Shown: piece by piece, positions 1 to 9,071 of the stretch
Layout: the number at the start of each line of letters is the position of its first letter
Position numbering within the stretch: the stretch's first letter is position 1
Source: Burkholderia sp. Bp9142
GTDB taxonomy: Bacteria; Pseudomonadota; Gammaproteobacteria; Burkholderiales; Burkholderiaceae
Reading direction: 5' to 3'
Length of the DNA stretch: 41,382 nt
Assembly (NCBI RefSeq): GCF_003853415.1
Contig: NZ_QTPP01000058.1
Coordinates: 1-41,382 of the forward strand
Position numbers and translations under genes: made by a program
The notes under the pieces: model-generated
What the model saw: only the letters and a program-made list of their open reading frames with translations
What the model was told of the DNA's origin: nothing
Databases searched by the model: none

Positions 1-1
1 C

Positions 2-43
2 TTCTTCATGTTCGTCTTCTTCTCCGAAAACGAACTTTACTAG
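2..43 (+). CDS. C-terminal end of a gene entering from the left edge (partial)
   Basis: An open frame runs from the window edge to a TAG at 41-43 and encodes a short hydrophobic, Phe-rich tail ending in SENELY. It has the same orientation as the membrane protein that follows and could be the end of a membrane protein in the same operon. Only 13 residues are visible, so neither function nor reality can be established. Confidence 0.25.
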   Translation, partial: FFMFVFFSENELY

Positions 44-174
44 ACTCCGGTTGGCCCTGTTTGCAGGGGGCAGGTCAGAAGGAAGGGCAGTCGATACATC
101 ACATTTCCCGGCGGAGCCATTCATGTCGGCAAAGGAGGCGCCCTGATCGGGGTGACAGTCTGGAGGAATTTTCC

Positions 175-606
175 GTGGAATTTCTTAGACTTGCGATCAT
201 CTTTGGTACCGTCATCGCGATTGCAAAGAGCGTTCAGCTATTTAGTCGTCACTCGCGACACCGGTACGGTTACAGCTTCTTCACGGCATGTGGATTTTGG
301 CTTGCCGCAGTCGGTATTAATCTCACATGGTGGGGATACGTCGGATGGGGAACCGCGATACTGCGTCACGAACCGGCGTGGGCCGGTCTCGTCCTCGTGG
401 CGATGGGACTTGCTGCAGTCATCTGGTTGATCTACGAAAACGTTAGGAACACGGCACCCATATATGGTGTTTCCGGGTCGATCTTGCAACTTGTGCTGTT
501 TTTTCCGGTGGCAGTCTACGGCATCCCGCTTCTCGCGATCACGCTCCTGTTTCTGCTCTTCGTGACGTTCAAGGCCGGACCAGCCTGGTTTTCCGATCGG
601 GAATGA
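175..606 (+). CDS. Small multi-pass membrane protein, function unknown
   Basis: The ORF encodes 143 residues starting at a GTG at 175, which is preceded by GGAGG at 162-166 with an 8-base spacer. A longer in-frame extension to 61 lacks a ribosome site and is rich in Arg and Gln, so it was not used. About four hydrophobic segments are visible: near residues 3-20, 33-53, 64-84 and 105-132. The short polar tail ends in SDRE. I do not recognise the family. It lies just beyond the end of the relaxase operon and points towards it, so it may belong to the conjugative backbone or be a separate membrane gene. The type of protein is moderately sure; the function is unknown. Confidence 0.6.
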   Translation: MEFLRLAIIFGTVIAIAKSVQLFSRHSRHRYGYSFFTACGFWLAAVGINLTWWGYVGWGTAILRHEPAWAGLVLVAMGLAAVIWLIYENVRNTAPIYGVSGSILQLVLFFPVAVYGIPLLAITLLFLLFVTFKAGPAWFSDRE

Positions 607-741
607 ACCCAGCGGCGTGAAACCGCAGTCTCACGTCGAGACACACGGAGCAATATCCTCGGCACTGTTCGAGACTGCCGTCAAGCCGGGTCCGACGGAT
701 CATCCGGGGTCCAGCATAGAAGACCGCGTCGCATTTGCGAG

Positions 742-760
742 CAAAAAGGCGCCGCGCACC
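742..760 (-). terminator. Probable Rho-independent terminator of the relaxase operon
   Basis: Read on the minus strand, a short GC-rich stem (GGTGC, loop GCG, GCGCC, with one G-T wobble) is followed directly by TTTTTGC. It lies about 100 bases after the relaxase stop codon, which suits the end of the long minus-strand transfer operon. The stem has only five pairs, so confidence is limited. The rest of 607-860 holds no convincing gene. Confidence 0.4.
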
Positions 761-860
761 CAAACGGGCACTAACTTTCCACACACCCGGGATTTGGATC
801 ACAAATACGATTGCTGCCGATTCGCGGCATGATAGCGATAGCCATCATGCACTCTGCTCA

Positions 861-1874
861 TCAGCGTTCCACATCCGGCCTGGCACCGTCTGAACGCTCT
901 ACGGTATCTGGCACCTGACGATCGGGCTTCTCTCCTCTATCATCCGGCTCACGCCCTACCATTGGTCGATTTCGTTGCACCGGCATGGACCCGACGAAGT
1001 ACGCCATTTCAACGGCCATCGCGCGATCCTCGCGCGCCCCCGACCTCGCCATTGCGTAGGCTATTTCTCGCCAGGCGACAAATACGCCACCTTGTGCGGC
1101 CCATCCTGCGTCCCGCTGCACATCGGTCGGCATTGATTTCCAGTACCTCGGCGTTTCGCCACGCCCCACCATATGGATGACGGGCTGCTTTGGGTAGCGC
1201 TGCGTCACGCCACGCACACGCCGCTGCGTCGCATTCGCCTCGACACCATGCTCACGCAGTTTCTCCGCAAAACGCTCGCGCCATCGCTGAAGATCCTTAT
1301 GACGGGGATTCAGGCGATGGCCGTCCGGACCACGCACCTGTACGCTCAGATGCACATGCGGATGTGCTTCGTCATTGTGTACGGCAAAAACGTACGCCCT
1401 GCCGTCACCGAACTCGAGCATCGCGAAATCTCGCGCCGCATCGCGCACTGCCTTCCGATCCGTTCCCGGTGGCATCGACAGCAGGATGTTGAAAGTCTCG
1501 CGGCGCGTGCTGGTCTCGGGGATACCCCACCCACCGAATTGCCAGGTCTTCGTGAGATCGTTCAGCGCATCCTTACCTTCAATCCAGTCACCGTTCTGAT
1601 CTTCCAGTTCGATCCTGCCGTTACGAGAGATATAGCGCAGATGTCGACGTACGGCTCCCATGCCCTGCGCACTCGCCGCCTTGTTGGTGATCTTGACCAT
1701 GACTTCCGGAGAGCGCCTGAGCGTGCGGGCGACCTGCGCACGCATGCGAGCGGCAGCGTCGCGAATGCCCACATGTGAGAGTCGCGACGCTTGCGCATGT
1801 CGTAGCGGATCATGAAACAGGCGATCGCCCCAGTTCACGAGCATCGCGTCGATGTAGATTTTCGGGTATGGCAT
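861..1874 (-). CDS. MOBP-type relaxase (conjugative DNA nickase)
   Basis: This is the relaxase of the element: it should nick the origin of transfer and stay bound to the 5' end of the strand that is exported. The ORF gives 337 residues from the ATG at 1874. A further upstream start would overlap the preceding gene. The histidine triad of motif III is clear: H166 in AVHND, then H171, H173 and H175 in HPHVHL. This is the metal-binding signature of MOBP relaxases of the RP4 TraI/VirD2 group. Tyr81 in HLRYISRNG is a candidate nicking tyrosine. The C-terminus is short and charged, with no primase or helicase domain; the primase is a separate gene upstream. The start lies two bases after the stop of the MobC-like gene, so translation is probably coupled. 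Assignment is firm to family level. Confidence 0.92.
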   Translation of the reverse strand: MPYPKIYIDAMLVNWGDRLFHDPLRHAQASRLSHVGIRDAAARMRAQVARTLRRSPEVMVKITNKAASAQGMGAVRRHLRYISRNGRIELEDQNGDWIEGKDALNDLTKTWQFGGWGIPETSTRRETFNILLSMPPGTDRKAVRDAARDFAMLEFGDGRAYVFAVHNDEAHPHVHLSVQVRGPDGHRLNPRHKDLQRWRERFAEKLREHGVEANATQRRVRGVTQRYPKQPVIHMVGRGETPRYWKSMPTDVQRDAGWAAQGGVFVAWREIAYAMARSGAREDRAMAVEMAYFVGSMPVQRNRPMVGREPDDRGEKPDRQVPDTVERSDGARPDVER

Positions 1875-1875
1875 G

Positions 1876-2412
1876 TCAACGGCTCCATCGATCAAGGTTC
1901 GCGCGCATGATCGCGGCCGTCGTACGCAGGTGTTCGTCAACACGCTTTCGCAATTCCGCCCACTCGAACATCAAATCTCGACGCACCGGCTCGATTTCGT
2001 CGGCACGTGCAAGTTTGCCCAACAAACGGCTGATCTCAGCAAGTCGCTGGTTTGATACAAACAGTGCATTCAACTCGGGCTCACCCAACTGCGGTTCCCG
2101 GCTCAATTGCGCCCGAATCAGCGATACGATCCAGCGGTTACTGCGTAGGCCCATTGCTGCGGCGCGCCGCTCGACTGCATCCAGCTCCGCACTGGTCAGT
2201 CGGATTTCGACGCGATGGCGCGGCTCCCCAACGATCGGTCGAGGCAAGCGCCACATGGTTGTGCCGGACTCGCCGTTCGCATCGGCGCAAATCGCGATTG
2301 CGACCAACTGGCGCACGCCCTCGCCCGCTGTCAAACCTCGGCGAGCGCACCAGTCGTCCCAGCGCAACCTGACTGCCCCGAGTTCGACGCACAAACGCTC
2401 GCGCACGACCAC
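1876..2412 (-). CDS. MobC/TraJ-like relaxosome accessory protein
   Basis: This 178-residue basic protein lies directly upstream of the relaxase, the usual place for a relaxosome DNA-binding partner. A stretch around residues 68-110 (RVEIRLTSAELDAVERRAAAMG, shown here only in outline, then NRWIVSLIRAQLSREPQ) has the ribbon-helix-helix look of MobC and TraJ proteins, which bind oriT and help the relaxase open it. The C-terminal part is a helical region rich in Arg and Glu, which could mediate dimer or relaxase contact. The gene starts eight bases after the stop of the LPD7 gene and stops just before the relaxase ATG. The family call rests on pattern and position. Confidence 0.75.
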   Translation of the reverse strand: MVVRERLCVELGAVRLRWDDWCARRGLTAGEGVRQLVAIAICADANGESGTTMWRLPRPIVGEPRHRVEIRLTSAELDAVERRAAAMGLRSNRWIVSLIRAQLSREPQLGEPELNALFVSNQRLAEISRLLGKLARADEIEPVRRDLMFEWAELRKRVDEHLRTTAAIMRANLDRWSR

Positions 2413-2420
2413 GATTCGCC

Positions 2421-3944
2421 TCAGCGAGAAGGTGATGATCGTGATGGCTCGACTGGCGTGGGCTCGAGTTCGCGGGCGGGCGTGCGTTCGGGAGTCTGAT
2501 GCTTGCGACGATTCCGGCCCGATGGCGCACTCGGATCGAACACCTTCGGCGCCGGGAGCGGAATGCCTTCGCGCTGGAACTCCGCCAGCATGCGTTCAGC
2601 GTGCTGCCGCACCCGGGTAACGGAGCGCTCGCTGAAACCCTGTTCGCGCATGGCGGCCGTCAGCACGGCCACATGCAATGCCCGTTCGCCGCCCAAATGG
2701 CGCGCATCGTGACTACCATGCAGCTCTGTCTCATCGACTGGAGCACCGAGTGAATCTATAGATCGGGCTTCGTCGGCCTGCGAATGGTCCGGTTTCTGTG
2801 AGACTACAACGTCATGGCCCCGCTGCACGATCTCTACCTGCCAGGTATTGCGATGCACGACCTTCTCTTCTTCACCGATCACACTTCCTTCGTCATTCAG
2901 GATCGGCATTCGCACGGTGACGAGGCGTTTGCCGAGATTTTCGAGTGTCACGTGCTGCCCGATCTTGGCATTCGCCTCACGCACCGCACGCTCGAGATCG
3001 ACACCCCACACGACCTGGTCGACGCCCGCCACATCGCGAAATGCCACGTAGTACGAGTCACTGCGCGCTGGATTGTGCTGATACGGGGCATCGCCATGCT
3101 CGAGCAGTTCCCCGACGTATCGTCGCGGGATATCGGCTTCGTCGTTTGCAGCACTGCGGCTGCCTTCAGGAATCGGCGGTTCCGACACCGATGCTCGGAC
3201 CGAAGGGGTTGAAGAATCTCCGTTACGATTCTCGCCTACGTTGACTCCGGATGCGCTTGAAACCATGGCCTGACTCTCTGCGTGACCCAGCACGCTCGCA
3301 GCAGTTGGTACCTCGACTTGCGCGACCACCTCGATGCGATTGTCCAACTTCGCCTGCCGCGCATCTGTCAGCCGTGCCAGATCTGCCGCTTTCGGCTCGT
3401 AGCCGCTCACGTCAATGCCGAGCAACGTGCCCTGCAACCACGCCTCGCTACGAAACATTTCGTGGCCCGACACACGAATGCGCCGCCACGATTTCGCGTG
3501 CACCATATCAATCATCGACTCGACCACGTCCGGCCGGTTGTGCTCGGTGACAAGATATGGCCCTGAATCTTCGAACGCGAGTTGATACGGCGCGTCCTTC
3601 AGGAAATACTGGTTGCCAGCGCGCAAGTACCGCTTGCGTACGCGTTCCGGCGGTTGGTCGAGCGGCATACTGGTCGCAGCCATGTCGGCCGGTGTCCCGC
3701 TCGACGACCGAGTCTCGGCCTGCCTCGATGTAGTGGCATCGTCACGAATTGCCTGCTCCCGCAATCGCGCTCGAGCGGCATCGAACTCACGCCGGCGCCG
3801 AGCCGATACGGCCGCCATTGCAGCCGATTCCAGCCTGTCCCGACGTTCGCCCGACGCAGCCGGTCCGCCACCGTTGGCCGGCAAATCCTGTTCAATCACG
3901 TTGATAACCGGATCGGTTTCGTCCGCGGAAGTTCTCAGAGCCAT
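2421..3944 (-). CDS. LPD7-domain conjugation protein
   Basis: This is a 507-residue protein with an ATG at 3944 and GAGG six bases upstream. Residues about 104-195 (RYLRAGNQYFLKD, then LAFEDSGPYLVTEH, then SWRRIRVSGHE) match the LPD7 large-polyvalent-protein-associated domain, which is often fused to relaxases or primases of conjugative plasmids. A second conserved block near residues 275-375 (GELLEHGDAPYQ, VVWGVDLERAV, VTLENLGKRLVTV, HRNTWQVE) is another module common in transfer-region proteins. The remaining sequence is low-complexity, rich in Ala, Ser, Arg and Pro. It sits between the primase and relaxosome genes and is likely delivered or bound with the transferred strand; its biochemical role is unknown. 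In larger relaxases this module is fused; here it stands alone. Confidence 0.78.
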   Translation of the reverse strand: MALRTSADETDPVINVIEQDLPANGGGPAASGERRDRLESAAMAAVSARRRREFDAARARLREQAIRDDATTSRQAETRSSSGTPADMAATSMPLDQPPERVRKRYLRAGNQYFLKDAPYQLAFEDSGPYLVTEHNRPDVVESMIDMVHAKSWRRIRVSGHEMFRSEAWLQGTLLGIDVSGYEPKAADLARLTDARQAKLDNRIEVVAQVEVPTAASVLGHAESQAMVSSASGVNVGENRNGDSSTPSVRASVSEPPIPEGSRSAANDEADIPRRYVGELLEHGDAPYQHNPARSDSYYVAFRDVAGVDQVVWGVDLERAVREANAKIGQHVTLENLGKRLVTVRMPILNDEGSVIGEEEKVVHRNTWQVEIVQRGHDVVVSQKPDHSQADEARSIDSLGAPVDETELHGSHDARHLGGERALHVAVLTAAMREQGFSERSVTRVRQHAERMLAEFQREGIPLPAPKVFDPSAPSGRNRRKHQTPERTPARELEPTPVEPSRSSPSR

Positions 3945-4000
3945 GTGGCACCTCGCATGCTAGAGATCGGCGTTGAATGTCGGCGCGATGCCGGTATGTC

Positions 4001-5857
4001 TTATCGGTCGGGCATTGAACCGGCTTCGCGAGACGCTTCCTGTTCTCGCGACTTCTCGAGTGCGGCCGCACGCGCTTCGCGGATGCGTGTCCAAGATCTC
4101 GCCTGCAACTGATCGAGCATCGCCTCCAGATTGGGGCTGTAATTCAACTCGCGTGCCGACTTCTTCAGCGAACCGACCATGCGTTCCAGCAGATCGCGCG
4201 CCCGGTCCCACGGATAGACCTTCGCCTGGTCGCCGTCATAACCCACTTGCAACTCGGATCCGTTCAGCCGGGAGTTTTCATCCATCCATTTCAGACGCTC
4301 GGATACAAACGTCATCTGATCCTTGCGGTGGAACACGACACTGCGTGTCGCGACCTGCTGGATCAGATAGTGTTCAGTGTTGAACACCTCCCCCCGATAG
4401 GGGCCACCGTTTTCGCGCGGCGTCCCCAGCCTTAGCGGTGAGCCAAACCGATGTTCCGCTAGCGCCCTGACCTCGTTTGGAACGTCGCCCACGCCAAACA
4501 ACGGCTCACCGATTGGCGGGCGCGTCGACGCAAATCGAGGCGGATCGGCAACCGATGATGCCGCAACCGACAGAACGTTCGGCGGAGAATCCACCGAGGG
4601 TGATACCGAACCGGATGCGCTATCCGTTGCCGACACATCCGGTGCGGCCTGTTTCAGTGCACCGCGCTTTGAGGGCCGGCGACGCGGCGTGCCGTCATCT
4701 TCCGCCAACAGCTTTTCCTTGACGTTGCTCATTTTCCCGCCCTCCTCATGCTCATTCACCTCAACCACAGTCACGCCGGATTCGGTAGAGATTCCCGATT
4801 GACCATCTGCCCTTACAACAGAACGGACCACTGCGCGCAGGTATTCGCCGACCGCTTCAAATCCGCTCAGTACCACCATGTCACTGAAGTCGTTCGGTAC
4901 CATGTCGTGGATGCGTGCATCTGCGGCGAATCGTGGCCAAACCAGATGTGCCCTCGCGTCTTGCGCCGCACGCCGAGCCTGCGCCTCGCCACTACCCAGT
5001 TCACCTAGCAGGATCAGCTCCGCGGCGGGATACTGTTCACGCAAGCTCTGCGCCACCAGCCCCAGGTTCCCACTGGACAGCGCCGCCGTCGCAAACCAGC
5101 CTGTGGCTCTTGAAGCCGCCAATGCCGTCGCCATACCTTCCGCGATCAGAACCCGCGAGGGTGCGCTGGCCGGAACCCATATCGGCTCCGTCGTCCAATA
5201 GCCCCCTCTCTTCGCGCCGCCAGCTAGGGACGATTTGCAACCGTGTTCGTCGATCAGTTCGAGTGTCGAGATCGATCCGTTCCAGACCGGCACAATCAAA
5301 ACGCGTCCACTCAGCGCTATCTCCTCGCTGACCGGCGGGTAGCCAAGCAGCGCACGGAGTTCAAGTGCATCGAGCTCACGCAGCGTGTATGCAGGGTCAA
5401 GGTGCTTACGTACAAGATAGGGATGCTCCGGGCCGACTGGCCGAGCCCACTGCCAGATTGATGCGGCCTCGTGGGCAACAGCTGCGTGACGTGCTTGCAG
5501 TTGAGCCTCCTCCCGTACGCGCTGAGCCAACACCTCGGGGGACGCCGCCAGTACGGTAGTCATGCGATCCGGATAATTCGCCCGCTTCAGATCGAAGCCG
5601 TGCTGACGTGCCTGCCAGAAAAGCGTAGCGAGCGTCTTGCCACCCGATGCACTGGCCGAGCGCCACGTCGTCCGGGCCGCACGCTCGTCGTAGTTGGCTG
5701 CCGTCCGGCTCCACGCGTCCCAGATTTCAAAGCCTTCGTCACCGAAGCCCTGCTTGAGCGCGAACGCCATGTCGACCCAGGTCTGGTAGTCGTCAGCCGG
5801 AATGACGGCAAGCGCTGCACGTGCGCGGTCTGCATCATGCACATTGGGTGTCGTCAT
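4001..5857 (-). CDS. Conjugative DNA primase with PriCT-2 and Toprim domains
   Basis: This 618-residue protein begins with a PriCT-2-like domain (residues about 10-75: IPADDYQTWVDMAFALK, then FEIWDAWSR and WRSA). A Toprim fold follows, with RVLIAEGMATALAA near residue 240 supplying the catalytic Glu, and later acidic residues. Such proteins prime lagging-strand synthesis on the incoming strand in the recipient. The C-terminal third has a Ser/Pro-rich linker, then a conserved region with HYLIQQVATRSVVFHRKDQMTFVS-like sequence, then a charged helical tail. The latter part is probably a polyvalent-protein-associated module. The ATG overlaps the VirD4 stop as ATGA, tying it to the coupling-protein gene. 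No zinc finger was seen. Confidence 0.85.
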   Translation of the reverse strand: MTTPNVHDADRARAALAVIPADDYQTWVDMAFALKQGFGDEGFEIWDAWSRTAANYDERAARTTWRSASASGGKTLATLFWQARQHGFDLKRANYPDRMTTVLAASPEVLAQRVREEAQLQARHAAVAHEAASIWQWARPVGPEHPYLVRKHLDPAYTLRELDALELRALLGYPPVSEEIALSGRVLIVPVWNGSISTLELIDEHGCKSSLAGGAKRGGYWTTEPIWVPASAPSRVLIAEGMATALAASRATGWFATAALSSGNLGLVAQSLREQYPAAELILLGELGSGEAQARRAAQDARAHLVWPRFAADARIHDMVPNDFSDMVVLSGFEAVGEYLRAVVRSVVRADGQSGISTESGVTVVEVNEHEEGGKMSNVKEKLLAEDDGTPRRRPSKRGALKQAAPDVSATDSASGSVSPSVDSPPNVLSVAASSVADPPRFASTRPPIGEPLFGVGDVPNEVRALAEHRFGSPLRLGTPRENGGPYRGEVFNTEHYLIQQVATRSVVFHRKDQMTFVSERLKWMDENSRLNGSELQVGYDGDQAKVYPWDRARDLLERMVGSLKKSARELNYSPNLEAMLDQLQARSWTRIREARAAALEKSREQEASREAGSMPDR

Positions 5858-7572
5858 TGCCGGGCTCCTACAACTGGAGGACCGCTCACGGCTGCCTGGC
5901 GCGCCGGTTCAACAAAATCGAGCTCAGCCACATCAAGATCGTTCACGCTAAGGTAACGTCTCGCCTGCTCAACCTTACTGAGCGGCACGCCCAGCAGCAT
6001 GAAATGCCGCTTCACGTAGGCCACAGCCTCCTCCTCGCTGATGTCGGCCAGATTCGGCGGTAGATCACGCGGATCCCACGCCTGCAATACTTCCAGGTAC
6101 TCGTGCGGAAGATGGATGAGCCCCGCACCCTCCGGGTCGAGCTCATCAGGATGCAGATCGCGCAATCGGCGCTCGACCACCGCAGAGAAATGCGCCATGT
6201 TCAGGGCACGTACGGACGGCGCGGGCACGACGCGAGACGCAAACTCGGGATCGCGCCAATAGCAAATCTTGTCGGCCAAAATCGGCTTGGTGTTTTCGAG
6301 CAAGATGATTTCCTTATCTCGCTCCAGTTCCTTCAACTCCTGCGGCAACAGCAACGGCCGGCGCCGTTCGGATACGCTTTCGCTTAAGCCTCCCCGGCCA
6401 CCAAAGAATGCATTGGGGCGGCTCACACTGCGCGACTGGTCGGTGAACGTACCGAGCATTTCCGAGTATTCGTTTGCGTCCTTCTGCTCGCGCGGCGCAT
6501 AGAGGATCTGCATCGCGTGGTTCGTGATGATGGTCCGGGCATCGGATCGACCGTAAACGGATTCAAATTGCGCGATCGATTGCACGATCGACAGCACGCG
6601 CAGGTTGAAGCCCGGCATATAGGCAATAGCGCGCGGAAGAATGTGGATCTTTCCGATTGCCGTCATCTCATCGAACAAAAGCAGGCACTGGAACTTGAGC
6701 GCAGGATCAGCTTCGGGCAGCTGCTTCGTGTTCAAGTTGATAATCTGCGAGAAGAGCAGGTTCACGATCAAGGCCGCTTCCGACAGATGATCGGGCGTGA
6801 CACCGATATAGATGGAAATACGTCGACGCCGCAGATCACGCACATCAAAATCGTTCGCGCTCGTTGCTGCGTCGACAATCGGATTGGCCCAGATCGTCAG
6901 CGGCGCATTGAAGGTCGCCAACACGCTCGCCAGCACCTTGTCGTCATTGGACAGGAAGCGATTCAGCGCATCCACGCACTGTCCCGAGAGCAAACCACGA
7001 TGCCGGACCAGCGCTCGCTGCAAATAGGTTTTGACCGGCATGCCGTTGCCCGACGACTGCCGCAGCACTTCTCCCATCGTGACGGGAAAATCGGGAATCG
7101 ACGCGTCCTTGCCAGCCCGATGCGCATCGCGCCATTCGCACAGCAGAAGCACGATGCCGAGGAACAGATTTCGCGCCTGATCTTTCCAGAAATCGTCGTG
7201 GCCGCCCGGTGGATACAGTGCATAGCCGATCGCGAGAACGTCGCCCACCCGGAACAAGCCATCGGAGATCGCCGACAGTGGGTTGTAGCGGTGTGTCCGG
7301 CCATCTTCGGCAAACGGATTGAACAGATACACATCCTGTCCATTCGCGCGACGGAAGCCAGCTGTGGCTGCATGGTTTTCCTGCTTGATGTCGAGCACCA
7401 CCACCGAATCTGGAAAGGTGAGAAGATTCGGGATCACTACGCCAACACCCTTGCCGGAGCGGGCAGGTGCAGCAAGTAACACGAACTGCTGGCCGGCAAA
7501 CCGCAAATAGCGGCCGCGCCATACCCCCACGACAATCGCAGGCGACGTATTGAGGTGGGCTTGCGTCGTCAT
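5854..7572 (-). CDS. virD4: Type IV coupling protein VirD4, ATPase part (split gene)
   Basis: This 572-residue protein is the cytosolic ATPase of the coupling protein, which brings the relaxase-DNA complex to the secretion channel. The Walker A motif is at residues 35-43 (APARSGKGV) and Walker B is LLLFDEM with D301 and E302. The NPLS and NAPLTIWANP blocks are typical of VirD4/TraG. It lacks the two N-terminal membrane helices found in the family. Those are encoded by the ORF just upstream, whose TGA overlaps this ATG as ATGA. The two products together come to 696 residues, close to the usual length of a single VirD4. Either the gene is truly split or a frameshift joins the parts. The ATPase assignment is very secure. 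Confidence 0.93.
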   Translation of the reverse strand: MTTQAHLNTSPAIVVGVWRGRYLRFAGQQFVLLAAPARSGKGVGVVIPNLLTFPDSVVVLDIKQENHAATAGFRRANGQDVYLFNPFAEDGRTHRYNPLSAISDGLFRVGDVLAIGYALYPPGGHDDFWKDQARNLFLGIVLLLCEWRDAHRAGKDASIPDFPVTMGEVLRQSSGNGMPVKTYLQRALVRHRGLLSGQCVDALNRFLSNDDKVLASVLATFNAPLTIWANPIVDAATSANDFDVRDLRRRRISIYIGVTPDHLSEAALIVNLLFSQIINLNTKQLPEADPALKFQCLLLFDEMTAIGKIHILPRAIAYMPGFNLRVLSIVQSIAQFESVYGRSDARTIITNHAMQILYAPREQKDANEYSEMLGTFTDQSRSVSRPNAFFGGRGGLSESVSERRRPLLLPQELKELERDKEIILLENTKPILADKICYWRDPEFASRVVPAPSVRALNMAHFSAVVERRLRDLHPDELDPEGAGLIHLPHEYLEVLQAWDPRDLPPNLADISEEEAVAYVKRHFMLLGVPLSKVEQARRYLSVNDLDVAELDFVEPARQAAVSGPPVVGARQ

Positions 7573-7943
7573 AGCAACCCCGCCCGCCGAATTTCAGCCT
7601 CGTTCGCAAAACGCGCACTGCCATAGAGATGACGTCGACGCGAGCTCACCCATAGCGCGTGGACGCCCAATACCGGACCACCCAAAGACACGAATACGCC
7701 AAACAGCGCCGCCCCCACCAGCTTGCGCCCGATATTCGGCATCAGCCCGTCTCGCCACATCAGCACCGCATCGAGCCAACCCCACAGTCCCGCGTACAGC
7801 GGATTAATGCGCAGACTGGCATAGAGGAGGAACGACGCAAGCCAGAGCGACGCTGCCAGTCCAGCCATCAAGCAAGCTAGGGCGACCAACGTCACTACAG
7901 CTGTCCGAATATGCTGGCGCAAAGGCGAAGACGGATGGTCCAT
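7569..7943 (-). CDS. VirD4 N-terminal membrane part encoded as a separate ORF
   Basis: This is a 124-residue protein with two strongly hydrophobic segments (about residues 14-42 and 74-98). It ends in HLYGSARFANEAEIRRAGLL, which is exactly the strand-helix sequence that in VirD4/TraG proteins links the membrane stem to the ATPase domain. The stop codon overlaps the ATG of the ATPase ORF by ATGA, with a change of frame. It begins nine bases after the VirB11 stop. The simplest reading is that this is the membrane anchor of the coupling protein, made as a separate chain. A recent frameshift in a once continuous virD4, or a sequencing error, would give the same picture. Confidence 0.8.
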   Translation of the reverse strand: MDHPSSPLRQHIRTAVVTLVALACLMAGLAASLWLASFLLYASLRINPLYAGLWGWLDAVLMWRDGLMPNIGRKLVGAALFGVFVSLGGPVLGVHALWVSSRRRHLYGSARFANEAEIRRAGLL

Positions 7944-7952
7944 GGTCGCCCC

Positions 7953-9071
7953 CTATACAAATGCGGTGCGCGCCTTGCGCCCCGGATCGAACCAGACTTC
8001 GGTCATGCCCCAACGCCTGCCGGTCTGTTTACCCTCTGCGTCGAACACCGGGCGTGATTCCATGTGCGCGACGACATCGACTGTCAGAAACAGCAACCTC
8101 TTGAGTGCGGCATCGTCCCAGGCGGCGGCCTCCGGATGTTCCTTTGCCATCAGCGCGAATCGCTCGATCGCGACGGTCACATTGGGCGCGTGATAGCTCG
8201 TGATCGACCCTGCGTGCCCTGTCGTCAGCAATTTCAGGAAGTCGTAAGCTTCAGCACCACGCAGTTCGGCCAACAGCACGCGATCCGGACGCATGCGCAT
8301 CGCGCTTGCAATCAGGTCGGCGGGCGTCACCTGCGCGTGACCCTGCCCGCCCTTGCTGTATAGAAGATGAACGCAGTTCTCGATGTGCCGGATGAATAGC
8401 TCACGAACGTCCTCGATCGTCACGACCCGCTCGGTCATAGGAATCGAGCGGCACAGGGTCTTCATGAAACTGGTCTTGCCGGACCCTGTATTGCCGACCA
8501 CCGCGATGTTGCGTTTTCCCGTGACAGCGCGCTCGAAGAAGGTGCACCAGTCATGCTCTTCCAGACACCGGACGAGATTGCGGTCTTCGACAGGCAAGTC
8601 CGCCAAAGCCGAATCGAGCCCGTCCGGCCTACGCCATACCGTAGCGTCGAACAATCCCTCGTCGCGACACGCATGCAGCGTCTTTTCGTCTGGGGACGGA
8701 CGGCGGATCGTGACCGACACCGTCCGCGCCTGCACGACCGGCGGAACCACGATCTGGATACGTGCGTCGTCCGGCAACAGCGCCGACAGAATCGGATGCT
8801 GCGACGACACTTCCTGGTTGGTCAGGGTAGCGACCGAGACCGCGAATGACATCAACCGGTCGAAATCGAGATCGGCGTAGTCATGGCCGTGCCAGCCAAG
8901 CGAGTTCTCGGTCAACACGCGCTGCGGCCGATTGATCACCAGTTCAGTCACGTGAGGATCGTCGAGCAGCGGCGCGAACGGTCGCATCAGTTCACGCACG
9001 GATGCGTCGTCTGGTAATCGAGCGAGCACCACGTCGCGCGACGCATCGAGCAGGGGCGAGTGAATCATCAT
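7953..9071 (-). CDS. virB11: VirB11 hexameric secretion ATPase
   Basis: A 372-residue traffic ATPase that powers pilus assembly and substrate transfer at the inner face of the secretion channel. Walker A is GNTGSGKT at residues 193-200. The Asp box (VVTIEDVRELF), Walker B (MRPDRVLLAELRG) and His box (LLTTGHAGSITSYHA) follow in the order normal for VirB11. The N-terminal half is the usual membrane-peripheral ring domain. The first ATG at 9071 overlaps the VirB10 stop; a second ATG one codon later is equally possible. All catalytic motifs are intact. Confidence 0.95.
   Translation of the reverse strand: MMIHSPLLDASRDVVLARLPDDASVRELMRPFAPLLDDPHVTELVINRPQRVLTENSLGWHGHDYADLDFDRLMSFAVSVATLTNQEVSSQHPILSALLPDDARIQIVVPPVVQARTVSVTIRRPSPDEKTLHACRDEGLFDATVWRRPDGLDSALADLPVEDRNLVRCLEEHDWCTFFERAVTGKRNIAVVGNTGSGKTSFMKTLCRSIPMTERVVTIEDVRELFIRHIENCVHLLYSKGGQGHAQVTPADLIASAMRMRPDRVLLAELRGAEAYDFLKLLTTGHAGSITSYHAPNVTVAIERFALMAKEHPEAAAWDDAALKRLLFLTVDVVAHMESRPVFDAEGKQTGRRWGMTEVWFDPGRKARTAFV

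Noticed and set aside
607..860. Origin of transfer next to the relaxase
   Set aside because: oriT should lie near these genes, but no nick-site sequence or long inverted repeat could be recognised here or in the short gaps between transfer genes.
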